A stretch of DNA of 55,447 bases from Bacillota bacterium (lineage in GTDB: Bacteria; Bacillota; Clostridia; Peptostreptococcales; Anaerovoracaceae), in NCBI GenBank assembly GCA_017557505.1, contig JAFYYP010000035.1, forward strand, positions 1 through 55,447, read 5' to 3'. Shown here piece by piece: positions 35,530 through 44,607 of the stretch. The translations under genes were made by a program, and so were the position numbers. The notes beneath the pieces were generated by a model that was not told the origin of the DNA, ran no database searches, and saw only the letters and a list, made by a program, of their open reading frames with translations. The stretch's first letter is position 1. Each line of letters begins with the position of its first letter.

Positions 35530-36573
35530 TTATTGACCCAGCGATAACTGTTCTTCTTCCGGCACCATGCTCTTGGGGACGTCCAGCCCCAGGTGCCTGT
35601 ATGCGTTGATGGAAGCCATGCGGCCCTTCAGCGTGCGGTGCAGAAGCCCCGCCTGCATCAGATAGGGTTCGTAGGCGTCCTCGATCGTCACTCTCTCTTC
35701 TCCGAGCGATGCCGCGATGGTGTCGATGCCCACCGGGCCGCCCTGAAACTGCTCGATGATGAGCTTCAGGATGCGTCTGTCCAGATCTTCGAGACCCAGC
35801 TCGTCGATGCCCAGCGCCCTCAGCGTGCTCTCGACGATGGGCCGGTCGATCTTTCCGTCGCCCATGACCTGGGAGAAGTCGCGCACGCGCTTGAGCAGGC
35901 GGTTCGCCACGCGGGGCGTTCCCCTCGATCTCGCCGCCAGCATACGCCTGGACTCGTCGTCGATCTCCACGTTCAGGATGCGCGCCGTGCGCTTCATGAT
36001 CTGCGCCAGCTCGTCCTCGTTGTACAGTTCGAACTTCGCTAGGATGCCGAAGCGGTCGCGCAGCGGTGCGGACAGGCTGCCTGCTCTCGTCGTTGCGCCG
36101 ATCAGCGTAAAGTGCGGCAGCTCGAAGCGGATGGAACTTGCGCCAGGGCCTTTGCCTGTCACGATGTCGAGCGCGTAGTCCTCCATGGCGGAGTACAGCA
36201 CTTCCTCGACAGCGCGGTTCAGGCGGTGGATCTCGTCGATGAACAGCACGTCGCCCTCGTTCAGGTTCGTCAGGATGGCCGCGAGGTCTCCTGCCCTGCC
36301 GATCGCGGGTCCGGACGTGATCCTCAGATCCACGCCCATCTCCTCAGCGATGATGCCTGCCAGCGTCGTCTTGCCCAGTCCCGGAGGACCGTAGAACAGC
36401 ACGTGATCCAACGGCTCGCGCCGCATCTTGCTCGCCTGGATGTATATTTTCAGATTGTCCGTCACGTTGGTCTGGCCCACGTAATCCTCGAAGCGCTTGG
36501 GGCGGATGGACTGCTCCATCAGCTCCTCGTCACGCTGCAGATTCACGCCGACCACTCTGTTTTCCGTATCCAT
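35530..36573 (-). CDS. ruvB: Holliday junction branch migration ATPase RuvB
   Basis: This 347-residue AAA+ motor has the RuvB N-terminus [12 protein letters not shown], Walker [14 protein letters not shown], Walker [13 protein letters not shown], sensor [18 protein letters not shown] and the winged-helix C-terminus [15 protein letters not shown]. It drives branch migration with RuvA. It abuts ruvA with no gap. Confidence 0.97.
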   Translation of the reverse strand: MDTENRVVGVNLQRDEELMEQSIRPKRFEDYVGQTNVTDNLKIYIQASKMRREPLDHVLFYGPPGLGKTTLAGIIAEEMGVDLRITSGPAIGRAGDLAAILTNLNEGDVLFIDEIHRLNRAVEEVLYSAMEDYALDIVTGKGPGASSIRFELPHFTLIGATTRAGSLSAPLRDRFGILAKFELYNEDELAQIMKRTARILNVEIDDESRRMLAARSRGTPRVANRLLKRVRDFSQVMGDGKIDRPIVESTLRALGIDELGLEDLDRRILKLIIEQFQGGPVGIDTIAASLGEERVTIEDAYEPYLMQAGLLHRTLKGRMASINAYRHLGLDVPKSMVPEEEQLSLGQ

Positions 36574-37164
36574 TTATCTGTTCCTTAATGCCAGTTTGAT
36601 GTATTCCTGCGTCGTGAGCGTCTCGTCTGTGACCCCCGCCAGGGCGGTCATGGCCTCCGTCTTGGAGAAGCCGAGCGCCATGAGCGCGGAGATGGCCTGA
36701 TCCTTGTTGCTGCCCGGGGTCACGCTCTGGACCGCGGTGGGCGGCATGTCAAGATCGTCCGCGGAACCGACCTTGTCCTTCAGCTTGACGACGACCATCT
36801 GCGCCGTCTTCTTGCCGACGCCGTTCGCCCGCGTGATGGCCGCGACGTCCTCGAACGCGATAGCGCGCTTGAGTTCTCTCTGCGGCAGCGCCGACAGGAT
36901 GGCCATGGCGGCTTTCGCGCCGACGCCCGGCACCGTCTGCAGCAGGCGGAACATGGACAGAGATTCCTTATCCGTAAAGCCGTACAGGCTGACGTCGTCC
37001 TCGCGCACCATCATGGCCGTGTACAGCGTGATGATCTCGCCGTCCTGCGTCAGGTACGCCTTGCTGTTTTCCGGCACCCAGACTTCGTAGCCTATGCCGT
37101 TGCTCTCGATGCAGACCATGCCCGGCATAGTCTCCGTGATGACGCCTTTGATATAGTGCAGCAT
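36574..37164 (-). CDS. ruvA: Holliday junction protein RuvA
   Basis: These 196 residues start MLHYIKGVITETMPGMVCIESNGIGYEV (OB domain). HhH motifs follow (LLQTVPGVGAKAAMAILSALP; ITRANGVGKKTAQMVVVKLKDKVG), then a C-terminal UBA-like domain (AISALMALGFSKTEAMTALAGV). It binds four-way junctions as a tetramer and recruits RuvB. It is 12 nt after ruvC. Confidence 0.97.
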   Translation of the reverse strand: MLHYIKGVITETMPGMVCIESNGIGYEVWVPENSKAYLTQDGEIITLYTAMMVREDDVSLYGFTDKESLSMFRLLQTVPGVGAKAAMAILSALPQRELKRAIAFEDVAAITRANGVGKKTAQMVVVKLKDKVGSADDLDMPPTAVQSVTPGSNKDQAISALMALGFSKTEAMTALAGVTDETLTTQEYIKLALRNR

Positions 37165-37176
37165 ATCGTCCTTTCC

Positions 37177-37677
37177 TTATTTCATCTCGAACAGTTTCTT
37201 CTTCGCGTCGCCGTTGCGTCCGTGGCAGATGGCCGCGGCGATGGCGTCCGCCGTGTCGTCGGGCTTAGGCACTTCCTTCAGCCCCAGCATGGTCTTGACC
37301 ATGAACTGGATCTGCTTCTTGTCCGCCCGGCCGAAACCGGTGATATTCATCTTGATCTGCAGCGGCGTATATTCATAGATGCGCAGGCCGCTGTTGATGC
37401 CGGCGAGGATCGCGACGCCTCTGGCCTGTCCGACGAAGATGGCGGTCTTGGCGTTGTCGTTGAAGTACAGCTCCTCGATGCTCATCTCCTCGGGCTGGTA
37501 TTCCGCCATGATCTCCATCAGCCCGGCGTACAGGCTCTTCAGGCGCTCGGGCATGGGCATGTCCTTGTCCGTCGTGAGCGAACCGTAGGCGATGGGCTTA
37601 AAGCTGTTGCCGTTTTTCTCGATGACCCCCCAGCCCATGATGGCGTAGCCGGGGTCGATCCCCAATATGCGAATCAT
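37177..37677 (-). CDS. ruvC: Holliday junction resolvase RuvC
   Basis: This 166-residue RNase-H-fold nuclease has ILGIDPGYAIMGWGV (first catalytic Asp), MSIEELYF (Glu) and a C-terminal DDTADAIAAAICH (two Asp), plus FGRADKKQIQFMV. It cleaves junctions as a dimer. It is the first gene of the ruvCAB-spoIID-queA-tgt-rlmD operon. GGAAAGG precedes the ATG. Confidence 0.97.
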   Translation of the reverse strand: MIRILGIDPGYAIMGWGVIEKNGNSFKPIAYGSLTTDKDMPMPERLKSLYAGLMEIMAEYQPEEMSIEELYFNDNAKTAIFVGQARGVAILAGINSGLRIYEYTPLQIKMNITGFGRADKKQIQFMVKTMLGLKEVPKPDDTADAIAAAICHGRNGDAKKKLFEMK

Positions 37678-37719
37678 TCAAAAAGAACCTTTCCGCCGAT
37701 TTGTTGCATAATCCATTTG

Positions 37720-37748
37720 ATTTTATCATATTATCCGTGCGATGTATA
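37720..37748 (-). promoter_or_regulatory. Promoter of ruvC operon
   Basis: Minus-strand TATACA (about 37743-37748), a 17-nt spacer and TAAAAT (37720-37725). TGCATAAT at 37705-37712, just downstream, resembles half of the ARG box found on the argR side. Confidence 0.5.
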
Positions 37749-37749
37749 G

Positions 37750-37804
37750 TTGGCAGAGGTTGGCAGATGTGTTATAGTTAAATAAAAGTATGCATAATTA
37801 TGCA
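37750..37804 (+). promoter_or_regulatory. argR promoter and ARG box
   Basis: TTGGCA (37750-37755), 17 nt and TATAGT (37773-37778) form the promoter. TGCATAATTATGCA (37791-37804) is a perfect 14-bp palindrome close to the ArgR/AhrC operator half TGAAT-AT-ATTCA. It lies between the start site and the AGGAGGAG ribosome site, implying autorepression. Confidence 0.78.
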
Positions 37805-37818
37805 ATCAGGAGGAGAAG

Positions 37819-38271
37819 ATGCGCTACGCAAGACAACAGAAGATCCTTGAGCTGATCACAGTCCACGAGATCGATACCCAGGAACGGCTTGCCGAGAAAC
37901 TGCGTGAAGCCGGCTTCAACGTGACACAGGCCACCGTATCCAGGGACATCAAAGAGCTGCAGCTGGTCAAACACGCCGGACCTTCCGGACGCAGCTGCTA
38001 TACCCAGAGCCGCACGGCGGACGCGCCTGTCAGCGAGCGTTTCCGCAAGATCCTGCGCGAGACGATCCTCAGCATCAATTCCGCAGAGAACATCATCGTG
38101 ATCAAGACACTCAGCGGCTGCGCGAACGCGGCGGCTGAGGCGATCGACACCTCGAACTTCCCCGACATCATCGGCACGCTGGCCGGCGACAATACGATCT
38201 TCATGGTCGTGTCGTCCAAGGAGGCCGTTGAACCGCTGATGGAGCAGTTCCATGAAATGACTGTAAAATAG
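37819..38271 (+). CDS. argR: Arginine repressor ArgR/AhrC
   Basis: This 150-residue protein has an N-terminal winged helix (RQQKILELITVHEIDTQERLAEKLREAGFNVTQATVSRDIKELQL) and a C-terminal oligomerisation/arginine-binding domain ending with GTLAGDNTIFMVVSSKEAV. As an arginine-bound hexamer it represses biosynthesis and activates catabolism. The ARG box in its own leader shows autoregulation. The pairing with recN is standard in Firmicutes. Confidence 0.95.
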   Translation: MRYARQQKILELITVHEIDTQERLAEKLREAGFNVTQATVSRDIKELQLVKHAGPSGRSCYTQSRTADAPVSERFRKILRETILSINSAENIIVIKTLSGCANAAAEAIDTSNFPDIIGTLAGDNTIFMVVSSKEAVEPLMEQFHEMTVK

Positions 38272-38282
38272 GAAGCCCCCGG

Positions 38283-39938
38283 ATGATCACTCACATCTCC
38301 ATCAAAGATTTCGCAATCATCAAAGATCTGGAGCTCGACCTGCATCCCGGATTGAATATCATCACCGGAGAAACGGGCGCAGGCAAATCCATCGTCATCG
38401 AAGCCGTTTCCATGGCGCTGGGCAGCCGTGCAGACACCGACTTTATCCGCACCGGCGCGGATAAGGCGTGCATAACGCTCACGGCGGACCCGGAGGGTCT
38501 TGACGTGTCCGCAGAACTGGAAGAAGCAGGCGTTCCCGCCGACGAGCCGCTCGTGATCCGCAGAGAGATCTCCGCGGGGCGCAAGAGCTTATGCAGGGTC
38601 AACGGGACCATCGTTCCCCTCTCCTTCCTCGGTAGGCTGTGCCGGCATCTGGCGGACATCCACGGCCAGTACGACACGCAGACCCTGCTGAATCCGGACG
38701 GCCACGTCGACGTGCTGGATCTGTACGGCGGCAGCGATCTGGGTAACGTAGTAGGTATGGTGCGCGGTTTCTATACTGACATGACCCGTACGGCTTCTGC
38801 TTTGACTTCGCTGCGGAACAGGCTGGCCGATTCGGAACGGCAGAAGGACCTCGCGCGCTACGAGGTGCAGGAGATCGACGCCGCAGGCGTGCAGCCGGGC
38901 GAAGACGAAACGCTCGAAGAAGAGATCCGCCTGATGCAGAACAGCGAGAATATCTATCAGACACTCAGCCAGATCTACGACGCCGTGTACGATTCCGACG
39001 ACAGCGCCTCCGGCCGGCTCGGCAGCTGCCTGTCCGCGCTCGAAGGCATCTCCTCGTTCTCCAAGGATCTCGGCGACGCCGCGCAGCAGTTCTCCGACGC
39101 CTATTACGCGCTGGACGATCTCGGAAGAGACCTGCGCCGTCTGAGAGATTCTATCAGTTTCTCCCCGGAGGAACTCGAGGAGAAAACGGAACGGCTCGAT
39201 CTGCTCGAAAAGCTGAAGAGAAAATACGGCGGCAGTCTGGAAGCCATACTTGCCTACAGAGACAAGGCTGCGCAGGAACTGCAGACCATCGAGAACGCGG
39301 ATGCGGAGCTTGAAGATCTCGAAAGCAAGTTGAAGCTGTATAAAGAGCAGTACGAAACAGCTGCGGCCCGCCTCAGCGTGCTGAGAAAGAGGACCGCGAA
39401 GACGCTCGAAGAAGAAGTCGACCGCGAACTGGCGGACCTGAACTTTGCGGATGCCGCCCTCTCCGTTTCGATCGAAGACGCTCCCGCGAGCGAAAAAGGC
39501 TCGGACCGCGTGGAGTTCCTGATCCGCACGAACAAAGGCGAGGCGTTCAAGCCGCTCGCGAAGATCGCGTCCGGCGGCGAACTGTCGCGCATCATGCTGG
39601 CCATGAAGCGCATCATCGGCGACCTGGACGAGATCCCGACCATGATCTTCGACGAGATCGACGCGGGCATCTCCGGCGCCACGGCAGGCGTCGTGGGCGA
39701 AAAGCTGCGCTCCATCGCCGAAGATCACCAGATCGTGTGCATCACGCACCTGCCGCAGATCGCGGCTTTAGGCGACCACCACTTCCGCATCCAGAAGACG
39801 TCCGACGAGATTTCGACCCAGACGACCGTCGTGCCGCTTTCTGAAGCGGAGCGCGTTGAAGAACTGGCCCGCCTTCTCTCCGGCACCGTCGTGACAGAAA
39901 GCGCGCGCCAGCAGGCCAGAGAACTTCTGAAGCACTGA
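38283..39938 (+). CDS. recN: DNA repair ATPase RecN
   Basis: This 551-residue SMC-like ABC ATPase has Walker A GETGAGKSIVIE (29-40), two coiled-coil arms (about 155-370), signature ASGGELSRIMLAMKRI, Walker B PTMIFDEIDAGISG and a final CITHLPQIAALGDHHF. It acts early in double-strand break repair. GGAAG lies 7 nt before the ATG and 12 nt after argR. A strong terminator follows. Confidence 0.96.
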   Translation: MITHISIKDFAIIKDLELDLHPGLNIITGETGAGKSIVIEAVSMALGSRADTDFIRTGADKACITLTADPEGLDVSAELEEAGVPADEPLVIRREISAGRKSLCRVNGTIVPLSFLGRLCRHLADIHGQYDTQTLLNPDGHVDVLDLYGGSDLGNVVGMVRGFYTDMTRTASALTSLRNRLADSERQKDLARYEVQEIDAAGVQPGEDETLEEEIRLMQNSENIYQTLSQIYDAVYDSDDSASGRLGSCLSALEGISSFSKDLGDAAQQFSDAYYALDDLGRDLRRLRDSISFSPEELEEKTERLDLLEKLKRKYGGSLEAILAYRDKAAQELQTIENADAELEDLESKLKLYKEQYETAAARLSVLRKRTAKTLEEEVDRELADLNFADAALSVSIEDAPASEKGSDRVEFLIRTNKGEAFKPLAKIASGGELSRIMLAMKRIIGDLDEIPTMIFDEIDAGISGATAGVVGEKLRSIAEDHQIVCITHLPQIAALGDHHFRIQKTSDEISTQTTVVPLSEAERVEELARLLSGTVVTESARQQARELLKH

Positions 39939-39960
39939 CGATACTTTTTACAGGCAATAC

Positions 39961-39989
39961 AAAACCCCTGTTTTCACACAGGGGTTTTT
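39961..39989. terminator. Terminator between recN and rbgA
   Basis: AAAACCCCTGT / ACAGGGGTTTT, an 11-bp stem with a 6-nt loop and a T-run on the plus strand (A-run side works for the minus). It serves both convergent units. Confidence 0.92.
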
Positions 39990-39990
39990 C

Positions 39991-40818
39991 TTATTCCAGC
40001 GTGATCCTTCCGATCGTTCCGCTGCGAAATTCGTCGATCACAGTGCGTGCCGTGCGCTCGTAATCGATGCGCTTGCCCGGCAGGATAAAGCCTCTCTTGC
40101 GGGCGACGTTCTCCATGTTCTCGAGAGGTGTTTCCGCGATATCATCCAGTTTGTACCGTGCGCTCAGCAGGTCCGGATAATCTTTCGCCAATACGCCGAT
40201 CAGTTCCATGCCCAGCGTTTCCAGATCCATGATCTCGTCCTTGATGGAGCCGCAGAACGCGAGGTTCAGGCCAACTTTCGGATCCTCGAACTTCGGCCAC
40301 AGGATGCCGGGCGTGTCGAGCATCATCATGTGCTCGCCCAGGGAGATCCATTGCTTGCCCCGGGTCACGCCGGGCTTGTTCCCCGTCTTGGCCGCCTTCT
40401 TGCCGGTCAGCCGGTTGATGAGCGACGACTTGCCCACGTTCGGGATGCCGACGATCATCAGGCGCAGGTCTTTCTGGCGCTCTCTGCCCTCGTTCTTTTC
40501 GTCGCGGACCTTCTCCAGAAGACGCAGCAAAGCGCTGCAGCCCGCACCGGAGTTGCAGTTCATCACGAGCACGCGCGAACCGTCTGCCTGCAGCTTCTCC
40601 GCCCAGGCAGCCGTCTTCGCCTCGTCCGCCAGATCGCTCTTGTTCAGGACTATGATGCGCGTCTTGCTCTGCGTCAGCTCCGCCAGGATCGGGTTGCGGC
40701 TTGACACGGGAATGCGGGCGTCGAGCACTTCGACGCACACGTCCACGAGCTTCAGATTTTTCTGGATCAGTTCGCGGGTCTTCTTCATGTGACCCGGATA
40801 CCAGTTGATGTTCTCCAT
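39991..40818 (-). CDS. rbgA: Ribosome biogenesis GTPase RbgA (YlqF)
   Basis: This 275-residue circularly permuted GTPase runs WYPGHM (RbgA hallmark), then G4 NKSD (59-62), G1 GIPNVGKSSLIN (124-135) and G3 DTPGI (168-172), ending with the ANTAR-like helical domain (RKRGFILPGKRIDYERTARTVIDEFRSGTIGRITLE). It assists late 50S assembly. In many Firmicutes ylqF is near rplS; here rplS is 5 kb upstream on the same strand. Confidence 0.94.
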   Translation of the reverse strand: MENINWYPGHMKKTRELIQKNLKLVDVCVEVLDARIPVSSRNPILAELTQSKTRIIVLNKSDLADEAKTAAWAEKLQADGSRVLVMNCNSGAGCSALLRLLEKVRDEKNEGRERQKDLRLMIVGIPNVGKSSLINRLTGKKAAKTGNKPGVTRGKQWISLGEHMMMLDTPGILWPKFEDPKVGLNLAFCGSIKDEIMDLETLGMELIGVLAKDYPDLLSARYKLDDIAETPLENMENVARKRGFILPGKRIDYERTARTVIDEFRSGTIGRITLE

Positions 40819-40822
40819 ATTT

Positions 40823-41476
40823 CTATTCGTACCCGAAGAACTCCTTCAGGCCTTTCTTCTCTTTCAGGATCTCCGCTGTAAATCCGTAGTGCGCCGCCGC
40901 GGCATACCCGACGACTTCCTCCAGAAACTCGTCATAGGGAAGGTCGAATATTTCCTCCGGAAGCATCTTATGGATCGTTCCGCCGTCGTTGTGGCCGCCG
41001 CCCCACCACCAGGCCTCGTCGAGCTCCGCCTCGTACGTGCCGTCGTCCATCTTGTTGAACGCGTACCAGGAAGCCCATTCGCGCATGCCTTCGGGCGTTT
41101 TGGGACCCTCGTAATGCGGCGCGTCGTGATTCAGCTCCGAATAGTCGGGATCGCCCTTTTCCGCGGCGCGGCGGTAGACCGTAAAGCGCTCGCCCGTCTC
41201 CTGCGGCTTCCGTTCCAGGCGGACCGTACCGTCGTCATAAATGATCTGTCTTCTGCCTGGAACGCGGTAAGCATCAGCGATCAGATCCGTGAACGGCTTC
41301 CTGTGCTTCTTGCCTTCCCAATCCTTGTCCAGCCCCAGCGACTTCAGTTCTTCTCCGATGTCCCAGGGACAGCCCCAGCCCGTCGCGTACGATTTACGCC
41401 CGTCGCTGAAGACACAGTAATAGCCGATCAACTGACCTTTATAAAAAACGTTGTAATCATCTTTAATGTAACTCAT
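40823..41476 (-). CDS. Hypothetical protein (217 aa)
   Basis: I do not recognise this protein. It is soluble, rich in aromatic residues, with WGCPWDIGEELKSLGL early and WWWGGGHNDGGTIHKMLPEEIFDLPYDEFLEEV near the C-terminus. It has no cysteine cluster, P-loop, signal or transmembrane helix. It is 4 nt upstream of rbgA and 17 nt downstream of the methyltransferase gene. Its ribosome site is poor, so translation may be coupled. Confidence 0.6.
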   Translation of the reverse strand: MSYIKDDYNVFYKGQLIGYYCVFSDGRKSYATGWGCPWDIGEELKSLGLDKDWEGKKHRKPFTDLIADAYRVPGRRQIIYDDGTVRLERKPQETGERFTVYRRAAEKGDPDYSELNHDAPHYEGPKTPEGMREWASWYAFNKMDDGTYEAELDEAWWWGGGHNDGGTIHKMLPEEIFDLPYDEFLEEVVGYAAAAHYGFTAEILKEKKGLKEFFGYE

Positions 41477-41493
41477 GCTATTATCTTGAAACC

Positions 41494-42279
41494 CTAAGAA
41501 GACAGTTCCAACAGCTTGTAGATCTTTCCGTACGATTTTCCGGTAAACAGGGCTTTGAACACTGCCCTATCCGCCGGCTTAAGCTCGTTCACGAGAGCGT
41601 CCGGCGTAAAGGAATGCTCCCGGACGAAGCGGATCTTCAGGCCTTCCAGGACCGCTCCGCTGTCGTCGATGCCGTACACTTCTGTGACCCCAACGTCGTT
41701 GATCGGATTCCTGTACTTCGACGCTTTCGCGCCGAATCCGGTATAGACGTCCATCAGGATGTGCAGCTTCGCGTACTTTTCCTGCAGGACTGCGAAGAAT
41801 CCGCGCAGCTGATCCTGCGTCAGATACATGCTGAGGCCTTCCAGCACTACGATAGCCGCATCGCTTTGCGGTAGAGCGCGGACCTGGTCCGGATCTGCCG
41901 CATCCAGCGCCTGCATGCGGTAATGTTCCGTCTCCGCGAAATATTTCTTCCGCACGTCCAGCACGTCCGGAAAATCGCAGTCGAGCCACAGCCGGTATGG
42001 GCGGGTCACCCGCCGGCAGCGGCTGTCGAGTCCACAGCCGACGTGCAGTACCAGCGCGTCCGGCGTTTCTTCGAGCATGCGGTCCGTCCAGTCGTCGAAT
42101 ACGCGCGCCCGCATGGCCATGTTGTAGGCAAGCCACTTCGATGCGGATTTGCCCCGGACGGGAAACCCTTCCGCTTCCCAGATCCGCTCCGCGTCCGGGT
42201 CGCTCAGTATGATCTTTTTTTTGCTGACGCTCGCTTTTCCGTACAGCGGAATGAAGAGCGTTCTGTTGACTTCATTCAT
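41494..42279 (-). CDS. Class I SAM methyltransferase, leucine carboxyl methyltransferase (LCM) family
   Basis: These 261 residues match the PPM1/LCM-like bacterial family. LVLHVGCGLDSRCRRV (SAM-binding motif I with GxGLDxR) is preceded by a helix ending AMRARVFDDW. LDCDFPDVLDVRKKYF follows, and VVLEGLSMYLTQDQL is the motif-IV equivalent. Many bacterial members modify polyketides or small acids; the substrate here is unknown. Confidence 0.85.
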   Translation of the reverse strand: MNEVNRTLFIPLYGKASVSKKKIILSDPDAERIWEAEGFPVRGKSASKWLAYNMAMRARVFDDWTDRMLEETPDALVLHVGCGLDSRCRRVTRPYRLWLDCDFPDVLDVRKKYFAETEHYRMQALDAADPDQVRALPQSDAAIVVLEGLSMYLTQDQLRGFFAVLQEKYAKLHILMDVYTGFGAKASKYRNPINDVGVTEVYGIDDSGAVLEGLKIRFVREHSFTPDALVNELKPADRAVFKALFTGKSYGKIYKLLELSS

Positions 42280-42294
42280 GGATCAGCGCATACC

Positions 42295-43206
42295 CTACCA
42301 GATGAACGACGACAGGTACAGGATGAACGGAATGGTGACGATCGACAGCAGCGTGGAGATGACGACCGTCTCGACCGCGTACGGATAGTCTTTATTGTGC
42401 AGCTGCGCATAGACCGCCACGTTGGAACCGACCGGACAGGCCGCCACGATCAGCAGCACCGTCTTCATTTCAAGCATCGAATCCGGCAGCAACGAGAGCA
42501 CCAGCAGCGAGATCGCCGGGATGATGAGAAGACGCAGCGCGGAGATCAGATACAGGCTTCTGCGGCCCAGCATCTTCTTCAGATCGGTCTGAGCCAGATA
42601 GACGCCGACGGTAAACATGGCCAGCGGTGTATTCAGACCGGCTACGCTGCTCAGGCAACTGCTGATGATCTCAGGAAGCCGGAGCTGCGTCACGAACAGG
42701 AAGATACCGACAAGGATCGCGATTACGAACGGCGCCTTGATCAGTTTTTTCGGCTGAAAACCCTGCAGAACAGGCTGACCGTTCAGGCGGGAGACGCCGT
42801 ACGTCCACTGTCCGATGTTCAGAAACGCGATGAACGGAGCCGCATAAAACACGGCGCCCTGGCCGAGAGACGCGACGATCAGCGGGATCCCGAAAAAGCC
42901 GGGATTCGCGAACGACGTGGCGAACGCCGCCACACCGTCTTTTCTGAACACAAAGTGAGCGATCAGGATGGACAGCAGGACCACGATCAGCGCGGCGAGT
43001 GCCGCCCACAGAAGGCCGGAAACGTGTTCCGGGGTCCGTTCGATCCGGAAGCCGTTGATGATGACCGCAGGCAGCGATCCGAAGATCAGGATGTTACCCA
43101 GGGTCTTGCTGCCCTCCAGCGTGATCTTTCCTCCTTTGAACAGAAGAAAACCGATCCCGGCCAGCAGGAACATCTGCAATATCTGTTTCATTAAGATGAT
43201 GATCAT
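42295..43206 (-). CDS. AEC (auxin efflux carrier) family transporter
   Basis: This 303-residue membrane protein has about ten hydrophobic helices with the AEC pattern: LLAGIGFLLFKGGKIT, FATSFANPGFFGIPLI (the conserved N-P crossover) and AACPVGSNVAVYAQL near the C-terminus. Bacterial members export or exchange malate, lactate or other carboxylates. GGAGG lies 7 nt before the ATG. Confidence 0.88.
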   Translation of the reverse strand: MIIILMKQILQMFLLAGIGFLLFKGGKITLEGSKTLGNILIFGSLPAVIINGFRIERTPEHVSGLLWAALAALIVVLLSILIAHFVFRKDGVAAFATSFANPGFFGIPLIVASLGQGAVFYAAPFIAFLNIGQWTYGVSRLNGQPVLQGFQPKKLIKAPFVIAILVGIFLFVTQLRLPEIISSCLSSVAGLNTPLAMFTVGVYLAQTDLKKMLGRRSLYLISALRLLIIPAISLLVLSLLPDSMLEMKTVLLIVAACPVGSNVAVYAQLHNKDYPYAVETVVISTLLSIVTIPFILYLSSFIW

Positions 43207-43221
43207 AAAATGCCTCCGTTC

Positions 43222-44124
43222 CTACCGCTGGGTGATGAGGACCTGCGAATGTCCTCCTTCGTCTTCGTAAATTTCTATCGTATACAGGTAGACCTTGTCA
43301 CCGTCGCGGATGGCAAAGTCCATCGTGCCGTATTGCTTCGCATGGATCATGATCATGCTCGATTCGCCTGTCTCCGTGATCGAGATCTCGGCGATGCCGC
43401 CCTCCTCTGCCTCGACGACCGCTTCGTCCGTCAGGACCGGGTCATCCGGCAGGAAATTCGTCGCATGCATGTCAACCTGCGGAACCGCAAGGACCATGAT
43501 GATGGCGGCAGCGACGGGGATCGCGAATCCGATCAGCTTCTTCCTGCCTTCCGGGAAGAAAGCCAGCACGTACAGCACGATCTGCAGGACGCAAAACAGC
43601 GCCGCGACGAGCAGCCTGGGCGGGTGCCGCAGGCAGAACGAGCCGCACTCGTACGCCGTGACCCCCAGAAACGCCAGCACAGGCGCAAGGATCAGCACGC
43701 TCCACCAGTTCTTCTTTGTGATATACCAGCCGATGTAAGCCATGGGCAGCGTCAGGATGGTCATCATGCACCAGTATTTATAATACCCGAAGATGCCCCA
43801 GCCGCGTGTGTTGAACGGCACCTGGAACAGGTAGATCAGCGGCTGGCTGACCAGGAAGAACACGAACGTCTTCAGCGCCGATTCGACCGGCTTCTTGCAG
43901 TTCGCCATGACGATGATGGCGAAGAAGAACCAGGCCTCCAGATGCACGCCCATGCGTTCGAACGACGTGTCCTTGAAGACCGGGAACAACAGGAAGACCG
44001 TGGTCAATACAGCCGTCGCGACAGCGTACAGGATCACGACAGGCCAGCTCATGTTCAGACCGCCGTACAGTTTGCCGATCAAACCTTTCTTTTCTGTTGT
44101 ATTGAGTTCATTCATACAGATCAC
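43222..44124 (-). CDS. Polytopic membrane protein with C-terminal soluble domain, unknown
   Basis: These 300 residues are not recognised. After a short polar start, seven or so hydrophobic segments run to about 215, followed by an acidic extracytoplasmic or cytoplasmic beta-rich tail (VDMHATNFLPDDPVLTDEAVVEAEEGGIAEI, then VYLYTIEIYEDEGGHSQVLI). The start is either GTG 44124 (overlapping the GNAT stop, GTGA) or ATG 44115. The neighbouring AEC transporter is 15 nt downstream. Confidence 0.6.
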   Translation of the reverse strand: MICMNELNTTEKKGLIGKLYGGLNMSWPVVILYAVATAVLTTVFLLFPVFKDTSFERMGVHLEAWFFFAIIVMANCKKPVESALKTFVFFLVSQPLIYLFQVPFNTRGWGIFGYYKYWCMMTILTLPMAYIGWYITKKNWWSVLILAPVLAFLGVTAYECGSFCLRHPPRLLVAALFCVLQIVLYVLAFFPEGRKKLIGFAIPVAAAIIMVLAVPQVDMHATNFLPDDPVLTDEAVVEAEEGGIAEISITETGESSMIMIHAKQYGTMDFAIRDGDKVYLYTIEIYEDEGGHSQVLITQR

Positions 44125-44606
44125 AATTCTTTCTCGTAGCAGAGCATGTCCTGGTCGTAGATGTTGGTCTCGCCGGCCACATGGAAACCGAATACCGCAT
44201 AGGAGCGGATCGCCTTCGGATTCTGTTTGTTCACCATAAAGCGCACGCCCTTGAAGCCTCGCCGTTTCAGTTCATCCATGCCGAACCGGATCATGACCCT
44301 GGCAAGTCCTCTGTTCTGCTCTTCCGGCAGCACGCCGAGCCTTGCCAGTTCACCGAACGGTTCCAGTTCTTTATCCCAGAACGGGAACGCGTCCACTTCT
44401 TCGTCGACCTCGATCGAGATTGCCGCCTTAATCTTCCCGTTCTCCTTCAGGACGTACAGCGCGTCCCGCGACAGATCCCAGTCGATCGATTCGTCGCCCG
44501 GGTATTCTTCGTCCCACGCGCAGAATTCCGTGCCTTTCAGCGCCTCGTAGAGCGCCAGCAGCTCTTCCCTGTCCTCTTCCGTTGCTTTTACGATCGTATA
44601 TTCCAT
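44121..44606 (-). CDS. GNAT acetyltransferase
   Basis: This 161-residue protein from ATG 44606 (1 nt after the HD gene stop) has the GNAT layout: MEYTIVKATEEDREELLALYEAL, then LARLGVLPEEQNRGLARVMIRFGMDELKRRGFKGVRFMV with acetyl-CoA loop QNRGLA, and AIRSYAVFGFHVAGE. A longer ORF start inside the HD gene is rejected. The substrate is unknown. Confidence 0.85.
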   Translation of the reverse strand: MEYTIVKATEEDREELLALYEALKGTEFCAWDEEYPGDESIDWDLSRDALYVLKENGKIKAAISIEVDEEVDAFPFWDKELEPFGELARLGVLPEEQNRGLARVMIRFGMDELKRRGFKGVRFMVNKQNPKAIRSYAVFGFHVAGETNIYDQDMLCYEKEL

Positions 44607-44607
44607 A

